Source of the DNA: an uncultured Oscillospiraceae bacterium
Lineage (GTDB): Bacteria; Bacillota; Clostridia; Oscillospirales; Oscillospiraceae
Reading direction: 5' to 3'
Assembly: GCA_910588975.1 (NCBI GenBank)
Contig: CAJUSE010000001.1
Coordinates: forward strand, 59,505 to 123,504
Length of the DNA stretch: 64,000 nt
The translations under genes and the position numbers were made by a program. This document shows, in pieces, positions 53,100-61,785 of this stretch. Every line of letters begins with the position of its first letter. Position 1 is the first letter of the stretch. Under the pieces are notes generated by a model. It worked only from the letters and a program-made list of their open reading frames with translations, was not told where the DNA came from and did no database searches.

Positions 53100-54206
53100 T
53101 TAGTTCTGAAGTGCCTTCTCATAAACGGCATAGGTGGCGGCAGCCATTTTGTTGATCTCAAACTTCTCCTGAATGGTCCGCTCTGCCCCCAACCTGCATT
53201 GGGCCAGGAAGTGGGGCTCCTCCAGCATCACCCTCATGGCCTGGGCCATGGATTCCGGATTGTCGTACTCTACTAACAGTCCACAGCCGGCGGCATCATT
53301 GACGATATCCGAATTGCCTCCCATGTCGGTGGCAACGACAGGCAATCCGGCGGCCATTGCCTCGATGATCAGAAAGCTAAGGGCCTCATGACGGGAGGAG
53401 TTGATATAAAGGTCAGAGCCTTTATAGAGGTTTTTAATATCCTTGCGGAATCCAATGAAGCGCACCTGCTCCTCAGTAAGTCCCAACTCCCTTACCTGTG
53501 TTTGGGTCTCCTCCAGAAGGGGCCCGTCTCCGGCCAACACCAGAGTAAAGGGCCTGTCGGTGATCTCGGTCAGCCGCTTCACCGAGTCAATGAGATACCT
53601 GTGGCCCTTATCGTCAGCAAAGCGGGAAGCGCAGAGCATAACAAAGCGGTCCTCCGGGATGCCCAGCTCGGTACGCATGGTGGACTCACTCCGATCCCCT
53701 GCCCATGCGTCCGGATCCACAGCATTGAAGATAACCTGAATGTGATCGCCACTCCACCCGTTGGCCACAAGCTGCTCCCGGCCCTTGTTGCATACGGCGA
53801 TCATCTGATCCTGCCGGCCATCTAACAGCTTGTTGGACAGCCGGGTAACGGCATCATTGGCCAGGACAAAGTGATTGGTATAAACCACTTTTACCCTCTT
53901 ATTATAACTCTTTGAAAGCATGGCGATGTAATTTTCCCGGAGATAGTGGCAGTGGATAACGTCAATATCCCACTCCTTGCACAGCTTAGCCAAAGCCTTG
54001 GCTGCTTTCTGGTCAAAACGGCTGGACATAGTCAACTGCCGGGTGGGCACGCCCATCTCCTCCAGCCGCTCTACCAGCAGCCCACCCTCATTGTAGGCAA
54101 AGAACGGCTTCACCCGGCCATCGGCAGAAAGATACCGCACCAGGGTCTCCACATATCGCTCGGTACCTGCCTTGCCGGCAAAATTCAAAAGATAGAGTAC
54201 ATTCAT
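53100..54206 (-). CDS. Glycosyltransferase family 4-type
   Basis: A 368-residue GT-B glycosyltransferase. The N-terminal acceptor domain starts MNVLYLLNFAGKAGTERYV. The donor domain has LCASRFADDKGHRYLIDSV and the C-terminal EX7E-type region SSRHEALSFLIIEAMAAGLPVVATDMGGNSDIV. Gly-rich GT4 enzymes use nucleotide-sugar donors; the sugar is unknown. It sits upstream of the O-antigen-ligase-family gene and may build the glycan that gene ligates. Confidence 0.9.
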   Translation of the reverse strand: MNVLYLLNFAGKAGTERYVETLVRYLSADGRVKPFFAYNEGGLLVERLEEMGVPTRQLTMSSRFDQKAAKALAKLCKEWDIDVIHCHYLRENYIAMLSKSYNKRVKVVYTNHFVLANDAVTRLSNKLLDGRQDQMIAVCNKGREQLVANGWSGDHIQVIFNAVDPDAWAGDRSESTMRTELGIPEDRFVMLCASRFADDKGHRYLIDSVKRLTEITDRPFTLVLAGDGPLLEETQTQVRELGLTEEQVRFIGFRKDIKNLYKGSDLYINSSRHEALSFLIIEAMAAGLPVVATDMGGNSDIVNDAAGCGLLVEYDNPESMAQAMRVMLEEPHFLAQCRLGAERTIQEKFEINKMAAATYAVYEKALQN

Positions 54207-54230
54207 CGGAATTTCCCCTCTGCAAATAGC

Positions 54231-54262
54231 AAAATAAGAGCCGTATCTACGGCTCTTATTTT
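54231..54262 (-). terminator. Terminator of the XRE membrane protein gene
   Basis: AATAAGAGCCGTA pairs perfectly with TACGGCTCTTATT around a 2-base centre. It overlaps the stop codon, and T residues follow on both strands. Confidence 0.75.
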
Positions 54263-55403
54263 ACAAGATATCGGTAGGAAAATCAACCCTTTGTTCCCGC
54301 TTTGGCGATAGAGCGTAAAACAGGAGGAAACCGGGGAGAACAAAAAGGAAGGATCCATCCCATGTCAAAAGCCACCGACCGATGGCTTTTAGAACAGGGT
54401 ATCCCAGAAACTTCCCCTGCCGGATAGCATGAGCAAAGATAACTCCCCCAACAAGCAGGGCCAGCAGTCCAACAACCACTGCCAGCAGCCAGGCCCTTCC
54501 CTTTCCCGTCTTTGGACGAAGCTCCTTGTTAAGCCCAAGGAATACCGCCCCGGATCCGCCAAAGCAGAAGAACATCATAGCCTTCAGCCAGTCCAGCAGC
54601 CATTCCGCCTCCGACATTTGGAAGGGCACCTCTTTTGACAGGGCTACCATCTCGTCTGTGAGCCATATCATCGCTCCGGCTCCAAGGCCGGTCAAAAGCA
54701 GAAGAATAAACGCCCACCATTCCAGCCTGTGCCTGTGTCCCCGCTCTTCTGCCCCATGCTTTGGCTTTGGAAGGAGACAGCCGAAAATAAAGCCGCTGGG
54801 TAGACAGAGCCACGGGTTGGGTAAAATATAAAAGCGCCAAAGATGGTCATATGGGATTTGAATACGAACGCCAAAAATGTGGGGTCCCAAAATCGTAAAT
54901 CCCGGTATCCAGAAAAGGAGCGGCGGGATCAGGGCAAGGACCAGCAAGGCCCGGCGAGCTCGCCTGTCCCGAACGTACAGATCCCTCCATTGGCGGATAC
55001 CCACCGCTGCAGCCAAACCGCTAAAAAGAAAACCAAAGCTCAAAAGGAAATAGTGATACCACCACCAAAACCCTAATACGAAAGTGTTACGGCGGATTTC
55101 ATTTGCGATCTGACCAACGCACAATATTACCGCCCACAGGATCACCATACTCACCAGCTCGCACCCTATCACGAGCCAGCGCCGTCTGTCATTCTGCTTT
55201 TTCGCCGGCCGGTAGAGAAGTTCTTTGATATCTACTTCAAAGAGTTCTGCCATGTTCATCAAAATCTCAATATCCGGGTGATTTTTGTCAGTCTCCCAGT
55301 TGCTCACCGCCTGGCGGGTCACATGGAGCTTTTCGGCCAGCTCGTCCTGGGTCAGTCCCTTTTCCTGGCGCAGCTGCTTGATATTTTTAGAAATATCCCT
55401 CAT
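54261..55403 (-). CDS. XRE helix-turn-helix protein with a membrane domain
   Basis: A 380-residue protein. Residues 1-65 are a clear XRE domain (ISKNIKQLRQEKGLTQDELAEKLHVTRQAVSNWET). From about residue 72 it has seven or so hydrophobic segments. A membrane-tethered transcription regulator is likely, with the membrane part sensing an envelope signal. The ATG at 55401-55403 follows GGGAGGG; the upstream frame is unrelated. It is followed by its own terminator, and upstream metK has one too, so it is a single-gene unit. Confidence 0.8.
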   Translation of the reverse strand: MRDISKNIKQLRQEKGLTQDELAEKLHVTRQAVSNWETDKNHPDIEILMNMAELFEVDIKELLYRPAKKQNDRRRWLVIGCELVSMVILWAVILCVGQIANEIRRNTFVLGFWWWYHYFLLSFGFLFSGLAAAVGIRQWRDLYVRDRRARRALLVLALIPPLLFWIPGFTILGPHIFGVRIQIPYDHLWRFYILPNPWLCLPSGFIFGCLLPKPKHGAEERGHRHRLEWWAFILLLLTGLGAGAMIWLTDEMVALSKEVPFQMSEAEWLLDWLKAMMFFCFGGSGAVFLGLNKELRPKTGKGRAWLLAVVVGLLALLVGGVIFAHAIRQGKFLGYPVLKAIGRWLLTWDGSFLFVLPGFLLFYALSPKREQRVDFPTDIL

Positions 55404-55481
55404 GTTCCCGCCCTCCCTTCTATTCAATTTTAGTATAGCATATCTGCTTTCATCTGTCACACAAGCAGCCCTTGCCCAAAG

Positions 55482-55518
55482 AAAAAGTGCCCTGGTTTTA
55501 CAAACCAAGGCACTTTTT
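55482..55518 (-). terminator. Terminator of metK
   Basis: AAAAAGTGCC-TGGTTT pairs with AAACCA-GGCACTTTTT. Confidence 0.9.
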
Positions 55519-55526
55519 ATCACATT

Positions 55527-56708
55527 TTAGAGAGCTGCTTTCAGGGCCTCCACCCGGTCGGTGTGCTCCCAGGGCAGGTCGATGTCGGTGCGGCCAAAGT
55601 GGCCGTAAGCGGCGGTCTGCTCGTAGATAGGCCGGCGCAGGTCCAAGGCCTCGATGATTTTTGCCGGGCGCAGGTCAAAGACCCGCTGGACAGCGGCAGA
55701 GAGCTTGTCCTCGTCCACAGTGCCCGTCCCATAGGTGTCTACCAGCACACTCACCGGGTGGGCCACACCAATGGCATAGGCCACCTCGATCTGGCACTTC
55801 CGGGCCAGGCCGGCGGCCACGATGCTCTTGGCCACATATCGGGCCATATAGGCTGCCGAGCGGTCCACCTTGGTAGGGTCCTTGCCCGAGAAGCAGCCGC
55901 CACCATGGGCAGCGCTGCCGCCGTATGTATCCACGATGATCTTCCGACCGGTAAGGCCGGTATCCCCCACAGGACCCCCTACCACAAAGCGGCCGGTGGG
56001 ATTGACGTAGAACTTGGTATCAGCATCAATGTACTTGGCAGGGATGACGGGCTTGATAATGGTCTCCACCACCGCCTCCCGCAGCTCCTTCAGGCCGATC
56101 TCGGGATCATGCTGGGTAGAAATGACAATGACAGGGCACCGCAGGACCTTTCCGGTCTCATCGTACTCCACTGTCACCTGGCTCTTGCCATCGGGTCGCA
56201 GCCAGCCCAGCTCTCCGCTCTTGCGGACAGTGGCCAAACGGCGGGAAAGCTGGTGAGCCATGGAGATAGGCGCCGGCATGAGCTCCGCCGTCTCATCGCA
56301 GGCATAGCCGAACATCATCCCCTGATCCCCGGCACCAATGAGGTCGGCTTCATCGGTACCGCCGTTCTGGTGCTCGAAGGACTGGTTCACCCCCATGGCG
56401 ATATCAGGAGACTGACCGTCGATGGCAGTCATAACAGCGCAGGAGCGGTAGTCAAAGCCATAGTCGGGATTGGTGTAGCCAATACGCTGGATGGTCCGCC
56501 GAGCGATGGCAGGAATGTCAGCATAGTGGTCGGTGGTGATCTCACCCATGACGGTGACCATACCGGTGGTGGTGAAGGTCTCACAAGCCACATGAGCATT
56601 GGGGTCGTGGGCAAGGATGTCGTCCAGAACAGCGTCGGAAATTTGGTCGCAGACCTTGTCGGGATGCCCCTCCGTCACCGATTCAGATGTAAAAAGTCTC
56701 TTTGCCAT
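55527..56708 (-). CDS. metK: S-adenosylmethionine synthetase
   Basis: A 393-residue enzyme making SAM from methionine and ATP. The signatures are complete: [20 protein letters not shown] at the start, [12 protein letters not shown] near residue 118 and [19 protein letters not shown] near 260. It is controlled by the SAM-I riboswitch just upstream. The ATG at 56706-56708 has an AAAGGA site. Confidence 0.97.
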   Translation of the reverse strand: MAKRLFTSESVTEGHPDKVCDQISDAVLDDILAHDPNAHVACETFTTTGMVTVMGEITTDHYADIPAIARRTIQRIGYTNPDYGFDYRSCAVMTAIDGQSPDIAMGVNQSFEHQNGGTDEADLIGAGDQGMMFGYACDETAELMPAPISMAHQLSRRLATVRKSGELGWLRPDGKSQVTVEYDETGKVLRCPVIVISTQHDPEIGLKELREAVVETIIKPVIPAKYIDADTKFYVNPTGRFVVGGPVGDTGLTGRKIIVDTYGGSAAHGGGCFSGKDPTKVDRSAAYMARYVAKSIVAAGLARKCQIEVAYAIGVAHPVSVLVDTYGTGTVDEDKLSAAVQRVFDLRPAKIIEALDLRRPIYEQTAAYGHFGRTDIDLPWEHTDRVEALKAAL

Positions 56709-56736
56709 ATTTTTTGTCCTTTCTTTTGTTTTTCCA

Positions 56737-56770
56737 AACAAAAGCGCCCTGTCATAATCGACAGAGCGTA
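56737..56770 (-). terminator. Regulated terminator of the metK riboswitch
   Basis: CGCTCTGTC pairs with GACAGGGCG and runs into TTTTGTTT on the minus strand. Confidence 0.85.
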
Positions 56771-56876
56771 GGGAAACCTATCCTCATCTTTCGATTACTC
56801 GCCGGATTTGGCACCTTGCAAACGCAGGTTGCCGGGCTTCATTGGGCCGTCCCCTCCACCACTCTTGATAAGGCGC
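56771..56876 (-). promoter_or_regulatory. SAM-I (S-box) riboswitch of metK
   Basis: The conserved S-box core is easy to see on the minus strand: CTTATCAAGAG (56862-56872), GGTGGAGGGACGGCCC, GATGAAGCCCGGCAACC, then AGGTGCCAAATCC. P1 closes between CCTTATC and GATGAGG (56782-56788). SAM binding would favour the downstream terminator and turn metK off. Confidence 0.95.
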
Positions 56877-56894
56877 TATTTGGTTGTAGAAAAT

Positions 56895-56923
56895 ATTATA
56901 AATATCACGGCGATTTTTGTCAA
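56895..56923 (-). promoter_or_regulatory. Promoter of the metK riboswitch transcript
   Basis: Perfect TTGACA (56918-56923) and TATAAT (56895-56900) with a 17-bp spacer on the minus strand. Confidence 0.9.
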
Positions 56924-56955
56924 GGGGCTCCTGCTGGATTATTTACATTTATGCC

Positions 56956-56984
56956 TTTACTTTTTTGGCAAAAGCGGGTACAAT
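56956..56984 (+). promoter_or_regulatory. Possible promoter of the rhomboid-like gene
   Basis: TTTACT (56956-56961) and TACAAT (56979-56984) with 17 bp between, divergent from the metK promoter. Confidence 0.5.
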
Positions 56985-57018
56985 TTTAGGGTATTCTTTC
57001 CAAGGAGGTCAACACACT

Positions 57019-57933
57019 GTGGGCGCTATTGAAAAACAGATCAACCGATTTTGTTGGAAGCATCCCAATTTTGGAATTCCCCATCTGATCAACTACATCC
57101 TGATTGGAAACATCATTGTTTTTGTACTGGATATGGTCTCAAATGGCGCCGCCACCGGACTGTTCAGTCTGGATTTTGGTGCGGCTGTACTCAATTTCCA
57201 GTTTTGGCGGCTTTTGACCTTTATCTTTGTGCCGAATTCCTCAAAGCCATTCTGGTTTGTTGTCTCCCTTTTCTTTTACTATTTCCTGGGCAATACCATG
57301 GAGCAAGAATGGGGCACGGCAAAGTTTAGCCTTTTCTATTTGGTCGGTATTATTTTGACCTATTTTGCAAGCATTGTGACCTATTTCTGGACCGGCGGAG
57401 GCGTTTTTATGACCCTTTCCGCTGTCCATGACACCCTGTTTCTGGCTTTTGCCACCCTCTTCCCCGAGGAATGGATCCGCATCTATTTTCTGATCCCCGT
57501 CAAGGCAAAATGGCTCGCCCTTTTTTATGTTTTTATAGAGGTTTGGGACATTATCAGCATAAATCGAATTCTTTTACCCTTCCTGCTCCCTATTCTGCTC
57601 CCCCCTTTGGTGGCCTCTTGGCTGAATTATATGATGTTCTTCTGGTCTGATCTGAAAGAAATCATCGGCCGGTCCTTCCGCCGGGCCAAACACCAAAATT
57701 CCAAGCAGACCATCAATTTTAAAAAGGCCACCAGAGCTTATCAGGAAAGGGACACCGCTCACCCCCAAAAGCCCGGTAAGTCTTACCAGGAAAAAGGATA
57801 CATCCACAAATGCGCCGTCTGCGGCAAGACGGACACTGATTTCCCCGATATGGTCTTTCGTTATTGCTCCAAGTGCAACGGCTACTACTGCTATTGCGAA
57901 GAACATATCAACAACCACGAGCACGTTCAGTAA
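57019..57933 (+). CDS. Rhomboid-fold membrane protein without visible catalytic motif, with Cys/His-rich tail
   Basis: A 304-residue protein. The N-terminal 210 residues carry about six hydrophobic segments with a rhomboid-like plan (QFWRLLTFIFVPNSS, then LGNTMEQEWGTAKF). The catalytic GxSG is missing where TLSAVHDTLFLAF stands, and no His is seen in the last helix (PLVASWLNYMMFFW). A hydrophilic linker follows, then a tail with Cys at 265, 268, 283, 286, 291, 293 and His at 296, 300, 302, which is a likely zinc site. The start is GTG at 57019 with AGGAGG at 10 nt. It is more like a binding or chaperone-type pseudo-rhomboid than a protease. Confidence 0.75.
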   Translation: MGAIEKQINRFCWKHPNFGIPHLINYILIGNIIVFVLDMVSNGAATGLFSLDFGAAVLNFQFWRLLTFIFVPNSSKPFWFVVSLFFYYFLGNTMEQEWGTAKFSLFYLVGIILTYFASIVTYFWTGGGVFMTLSAVHDTLFLAFATLFPEEWIRIYFLIPVKAKWLALFYVFIEVWDIISINRILLPFLLPILLPPLVASWLNYMMFFWSDLKEIIGRSFRRAKHQNSKQTINFKKATRAYQERDTAHPQKPGKSYQEKGYIHKCAVCGKTDTDFPDMVFRYCSKCNGYYCYCEEHINNHEHVQ

Positions 57934-57934
57934 G

Positions 57935-57978
57935 CACAAAAATAGAGCCGGCCCAGCTGGGCCGGCTCTATTTTTGTG
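57935..57978. terminator. Bidirectional terminator between the rhomboid-like and rubrerythrin genes
   Basis: A perfect palindrome centred on GGCCCAGCTGGGCC, with AAAAATAGA/TCTATTTTT outer arms, suited to two converging genes. Confidence 0.9.
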
Positions 57979-57988
57979 TCCATGTCAA

Positions 57989-58576
57989 TTAGCCAAAGTA
58001 CCGATCCAGCAGGCCCTTGAGAGCTCTGCCGTGACGGGCCTCGTCCCGAGCCATCTCGTGGACGGTGTCATGGATGGCATCCAGGCCGTTCTTCTTGGCG
58101 CAGGCGGCCAAATCGAACTTGCCCTGGGTGGCACCGAACTCGCAGTCCACACGCCAGGCCAGGTTCTTCTTGGTGGAGGTGGTCATAGAGGGCTCGCACT
58201 CCTCGCCCAGCAGCTCGGCAAACTTGGCGGCGTGCTCGGCCTCCTCATAAGCAGCCTTCTCCCAGTACAGGCCGATCTCGGGATAGCCCTCACGATGAGC
58301 GATGCGGGCCATGCACAGATACATACCCACCTCAGAGCACTCACCGGCAAAGTTGGCCTTGAGCTGCTCCAGAATGTACTTCTTGTCCTCGGCGCTGATG
58401 TCGGGGTTATCCTTGACGGTCTTAGCGTAGATCCCGAACTCATGCTCGGCGGCCAGCTTGGCGTCGCCAGTCATCTCCTTGAACTTCTCGGCACCAACAC
58501 CGCAGGTAGGGCACTTCTCAGGAGGAGTCTCGCCCTCCCAAACATAGCCGCAAACAGTACAAACCCACTTTTTCAT
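57989..58576 (-). CDS. Reverse rubrerythrin (NADH-linked peroxidase type)
   Basis: A 195-residue protein with an N-terminal rubredoxin-like site (Cys6, 9, 22, 25) followed by a ferritin-like di-iron domain ([28 protein letters not shown]). The order rubredoxin first is that of reverse rubrerythrins, which reduce hydrogen peroxide in clostridia. The promoter is at 58638-58666; no operator for PerR could be recognised with confidence. Confidence 0.92.
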   Translation of the reverse strand: MKKWVCTVCGYVWEGETPPEKCPTCGVGAEKFKEMTGDAKLAAEHEFGIYAKTVKDNPDISAEDKKYILEQLKANFAGECSEVGMYLCMARIAHREGYPEIGLYWEKAAYEEAEHAAKFAELLGEECEPSMTTSTKKNLAWRVDCEFGATQGKFDLAACAKKNGLDAIHDTVHEMARDEARHGRALKGLLDRYFG

Positions 58577-58637
58577 ATTGTTCTACCTCCTAAATTTTTT
58601 GCGATATTAAACAGTAATTATTCCTGTTTATAAATAG

Positions 58638-58666
58638 AGCATATCACAAGCCGCACGCACTGTCAA
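58638..58666 (-). promoter_or_regulatory. Promoter of reverse rubrerythrin
   Basis: TTGACA (58661-58666) and TATGCT (58638-58643) on the minus strand with a 17-bp spacer. Confidence 0.75.
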
Positions 58667-58700
58667 GGGATTTTCTACAAAATTTTCCTTTGACTCAACC

Positions 58701-60533
58701 TTATTCCACCGTCACCGACTTGGCCAGATTGCGGGGCTTATCAATGTCACAGCCCCGCTGCAGCGCCACATAGTAGGCAAACAGCTGCATGGGCACCACA
58801 TTCAGGCTGGGCAGGAGCATGGGGTGAATATCGGGGACCGTAATAATATGGTCCGCCGTCTTGCTCATTTCCTCGCTATGGCTGTCCACTGTCAAACCAA
58901 CGACCTCAGCTCCACGGCTCTTGACCTCCACCACATTGCTGATCATCTTTTCAAAGAGCGGGGTGTAGCTAGCGAGAGCCACCACCAGGGTACCATCCTC
59001 GATCAGAGAAATCGTCCCGTGCTTGAGTTCACCGGCAGCATAGGCCTCCGAATGGATATAGGAGATCTCCTTCAGCTTCAGCGAGCCCTCCATGCCGATG
59101 GCATAGTCCAAATGCCGGCCAATGAAAAAGATGGAGGATTGATTGAAATACAAAGATGCAAAATAGGCGATCTCATCCTTCTGTTTGAGCACCTGCTCCA
59201 GCTTATCAGGGATAGCTTGCAAATCAGACAAGATAGCATCATATTCGGCTTGATCGATAGTGCCCATGGTCTGGGCAAAGTTCAGGGCCAGCAGATCAAT
59301 AACGGCCAGCTGGGTGGAATAAGCCTTGGTGGTTGCCACAGCGATCTCAGGCCCAGCCCAGGTGTAGAGCACATCGTCCGAAGCCCGGGCAATGGTGGAG
59401 CCAACCACGTTGACGATAGAGAGCACCCGTGCACCCAGCCGCTTGGCCTCCCGCATGGCGGTGAGGGTATCGATGGTTTCCCCCGACTGGCTGATGACAA
59501 TGGCCAGGGTGCGATCCGTGACCAGAGGGTCACAGTAACGGAACTCAGAGGCCAGGGCCACCTCCACTGGCTTGCGCAGCAGCTTCTCCAAGCTGTACTT
59601 GGCCGCCATGCCCACATGATAGGAGGAGCCGCAGGCGATGATATAGATCTTATCCAGATTGTTCAGGTAATCGGCCTCGTAGTGCAGATCGTCCAACACC
59701 ACACGGCCATTCTGAATGCGGGGAGAAATGGTCTTACGAATGGCCTCGGGCTGCTCCATAATTTCCTTGAGCATAAAGTGGGCATAGCCGCCCTTCTCGG
59801 CAGCCGAGATGTCCCAATCCACATGGTGGCGCTCCTTCTCCACCGGCTCCAGATACTCATTGTAGACCTGGATCCCCTCCCGGGTGACCACAGCGATCTC
59901 ATTGGTGTCCAGATAGCTGACCTCCCGGGTACGGTCGATAAAGGCGGTGACATCGCTGGCAAAGAAATTGAAGCCTTCGCCATAGCCCAGCAGCAGAGGG
60001 CTGTCCTTCCGGACGCCCACCATCTTGTCGGGCTCGTCGGCGCAGATAATGCCAAAGGAGTAGGCCCCACGAATACGATGGAGCATCTTCTCTACCGTCT
60101 CAAGCAGATTGCCGTCATAGAGGTAGTCCAGCAACTGGGCAACTACCTCGGTGTCCGTCTCCGAGACGAACTGGACCCCGTGGTCCATGAGGAACTCCTT
60201 AATCTCCATGTAATTCTCCACAATGCCGTTGTGGATGACGGCAAAGCGACCATTGGTGGAGACCTGAGGGTGAGAGTTGACATCCGAGGGTACTCCGTGG
60301 GTGGCCCACCGGGTATGGCCCATGGCCATGGTGCCGGGGAGATCCACCCCGCCGTGAAGCTGGTCAGAAAGGACCTGGAGCCGTCCCTTGGCCTTGCGGA
60401 CCTGAAGACCCTTTTCCGGGGCATAGACAGCCACGCCGGTAGAGTCATAGCCACGATACTCCAACCGGGACAGACCCTCCAATACAATGGGAGCGGCCTG
60501 CTCATTTCCAACAAATCCAACGATACCGCACAT
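58701..60533 (-). CDS. glmS: Glutamine--fructose-6-phosphate aminotransferase (isomerizing)
   Basis: A 610-residue enzyme making glucosamine-6-phosphate for peptidoglycan. The catalytic Cys2 follows the start in MCGIVGFVG. The glutaminase domain has RWATHG and NGIVENY. The two SIS domains contain CGSSYHVG, SQSGETIDTL and KGISYIHSEAYAAGELKHG-like (KEISYIHSEAYAAGELK). The ATG at 60531-60533 follows TAGGAGG. No glmS ribozyme could be found upstream, so control must be of another kind. Confidence 0.96.
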   Translation of the reverse strand: MCGIVGFVGNEQAAPIVLEGLSRLEYRGYDSTGVAVYAPEKGLQVRKAKGRLQVLSDQLHGGVDLPGTMAMGHTRWATHGVPSDVNSHPQVSTNGRFAVIHNGIVENYMEIKEFLMDHGVQFVSETDTEVVAQLLDYLYDGNLLETVEKMLHRIRGAYSFGIICADEPDKMVGVRKDSPLLLGYGEGFNFFASDVTAFIDRTREVSYLDTNEIAVVTREGIQVYNEYLEPVEKERHHVDWDISAAEKGGYAHFMLKEIMEQPEAIRKTISPRIQNGRVVLDDLHYEADYLNNLDKIYIIACGSSYHVGMAAKYSLEKLLRKPVEVALASEFRYCDPLVTDRTLAIVISQSGETIDTLTAMREAKRLGARVLSIVNVVGSTIARASDDVLYTWAGPEIAVATTKAYSTQLAVIDLLALNFAQTMGTIDQAEYDAILSDLQAIPDKLEQVLKQKDEIAYFASLYFNQSSIFFIGRHLDYAIGMEGSLKLKEISYIHSEAYAAGELKHGTISLIEDGTLVVALASYTPLFEKMISNVVEVKSRGAEVVGLTVDSHSEEMSKTADHIITVPDIHPMLLPSLNVVPMQLFAYYVALQRGCDIDKPRNLAKSVTVE

Positions 60534-60616
60534 GGTATTGCCTCCTACATGTTTATCTATTTGCCAAACTGGAACGTAAAAATATTCCGCAGAGGATGAC
60601 ATAATATTCCGTGGTC

Positions 60617-60646
60617 ATTGTATCACATCTACCTTTATCTGCGCAA
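60617..60646 (-). promoter_or_regulatory. Promoter of glmS
   Basis: TTGCGC (60641-60646) and TACAAT (60617-60622) on the minus strand with an 18-bp spacer. Confidence 0.55.
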
Positions 60647-60661
60647 TAGCTGGGGGAAATT

Positions 60662-60931
60662 TTATCGCTTTCCTCGCCGGTTTGACAAACGGGGCCTCGC
60701 CTGCTCCACCAGGATGATATCCTCTCCAAAACGACGGATCGCCGCCCAGGGAAAGACCTGCTCCTCTTCCCTGCCCAACAGCCCCAATAGCCGCAGCCGA
60801 CCAGGCACCACAATGGTTTGGATCTGCCCTGTCTCCATGTCCAGCTCCACATCACCCACATAGCCATAGCGAGTGCCATCAGAAACATTGATGACCTCTT
60901 TATAACGCAGATCTCCCAGTCGTACATCCAT
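60662..60931 (-). CDS. YlmC/YmxH family sporulation protein (PRC-barrel)
   Basis: An 89-residue PRC-barrel protein: LGDLRYKEVINVSDGTRYGYVGDVELD, then IVVPG, then PWAAIRRFGEDIILVE. YlmC/YmxH members are conserved in spore formers and of unknown molecular role. The ATG at 60929-60931 follows AGGAGGGG. It precedes glmS on the same strand, but glmS has its own promoter. Confidence 0.88.
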   Translation of the reverse strand: MDVRLGDLRYKEVINVSDGTRYGYVGDVELDMETGQIQTIVVPGRLRLLGLLGREEEQVFPWAAIRRFGEDIILVEQARPRLSNRRGKR

Positions 60932-61040
60932 ACTGACCCCTCCTCTCAAACAGGATATGGCAAAGCGGGGTCGTCCCATACGGAAATCTGCACGCCCCCA
61001 AGCCCCCTGTCATAGAATGCTGTAAAAAGGAGGTATCCTT

Positions 61041-61781
61041 ATGCCTAACATTTATCTCTCTCCTTCCACACAGGAGAAAAATTTCTATGTCAACGGCGGC
61101 ACCGAGGAGGAGTGGATGAACCGTCTAGCTGACGCTCTCGTCCCGTATCTGACCGCCTGCGGCATCCGATATACCCGCAACACTCCGGATATGACCGCAG
61201 CCTCCTCCATTCGACAGTCCAATCAGGGCGACTACGACCTTCACCTGGCCCTTCACTCCAATGCCGCCCCTGAAGGACTCTATGGCCAGCGGCGGGGCAT
61301 CATCGTCTTTTACTATCCCGGCAGCTTTCAGGGACAGCGATGTGCCCAGCTGATTGCCGACGGTTTCAAAAACATCTACCCTCTGCCAAATGATGTCCGG
61401 ACAGCGCCCTCCACCACCATTGGAGAGATCCGAAAAGTTCAGGCCACTTCCGTTTTCCTTGAATTGGGCTTTCACGACAATTTGGACGACGCTGTGTGGA
61501 TCAAAAGCAACATTGACGCCTCTGCCCGCTCCATCGCCCTCTCTCTTACCGAATTTTTCGAGCTTCCCTTCCTGACCCCCGCCGCCTATCGCAAAGCCGT
61601 TGTAGATGTAAACTGGGGTAATCTGAATATCCGGGATACCCCCTCTACCTCATCTCCTGTGGTCATTCAGGCACCCGATGGAGCCTCTCTCACCGTGATC
61701 AACCAGTATAGGGACTGGTATGTGGTCCGCTATGAAGGTGTTGTAGGCTGGGCCTACGGCGACTTCATCACTCTGGTATAG
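61041..61781 (+). CDS. N-acetylmuramoyl-L-alanine amidase-like protein with SH3 domain
   Basis: A 246-residue protein. Residues 1-180 have the Amidase_3 fold: GGTEEEWMNRLADAL, then His72 in LALHSNAAP, then Glu141 in FLELGFHDN. The N-terminal GHGG that usually gives the first zinc His is replaced by YLSPSTQEKN. Residues 186-246 are a bacterial SH3 domain. No signal peptide is seen. The ribosome binding site is AAGGAGG. The GH18 gene begins 4 bp downstream, so the two cell-wall enzymes act together, probably in the spore cortex. Confidence 0.82.
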   Translation: MPNIYLSPSTQEKNFYVNGGTEEEWMNRLADALVPYLTACGIRYTRNTPDMTAASSIRQSNQGDYDLHLALHSNAAPEGLYGQRRGIIVFYYPGSFQGQRCAQLIADGFKNIYPLPNDVRTAPSTTIGEIRKVQATSVFLELGFHDNLDDAVWIKSNIDASARSIALSLTEFFELPFLTPAAYRKAVVDVNWGNLNIRDTPSTSSPVVIQAPDGASLTVINQYRDWYVVRYEGVVGWAYGDFITLV

Positions 61782-61785
61782 GGCC

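Noticed and set aside
55563..56771. 402-codon rightward open frame over metK
   Set aside because: Antisense to metK and runs into the riboswitch region.
58824..60599. 591-codon rightward open frame over glmS
   Set aside because: Antisense shadow of glmS; no ribosome binding site and no family pattern.
60534..60661. glmS ribozyme upstream of glmS
   Set aside because: The leader is too short and the conserved ribozyme core could not be found; an ordinary promoter is present instead.
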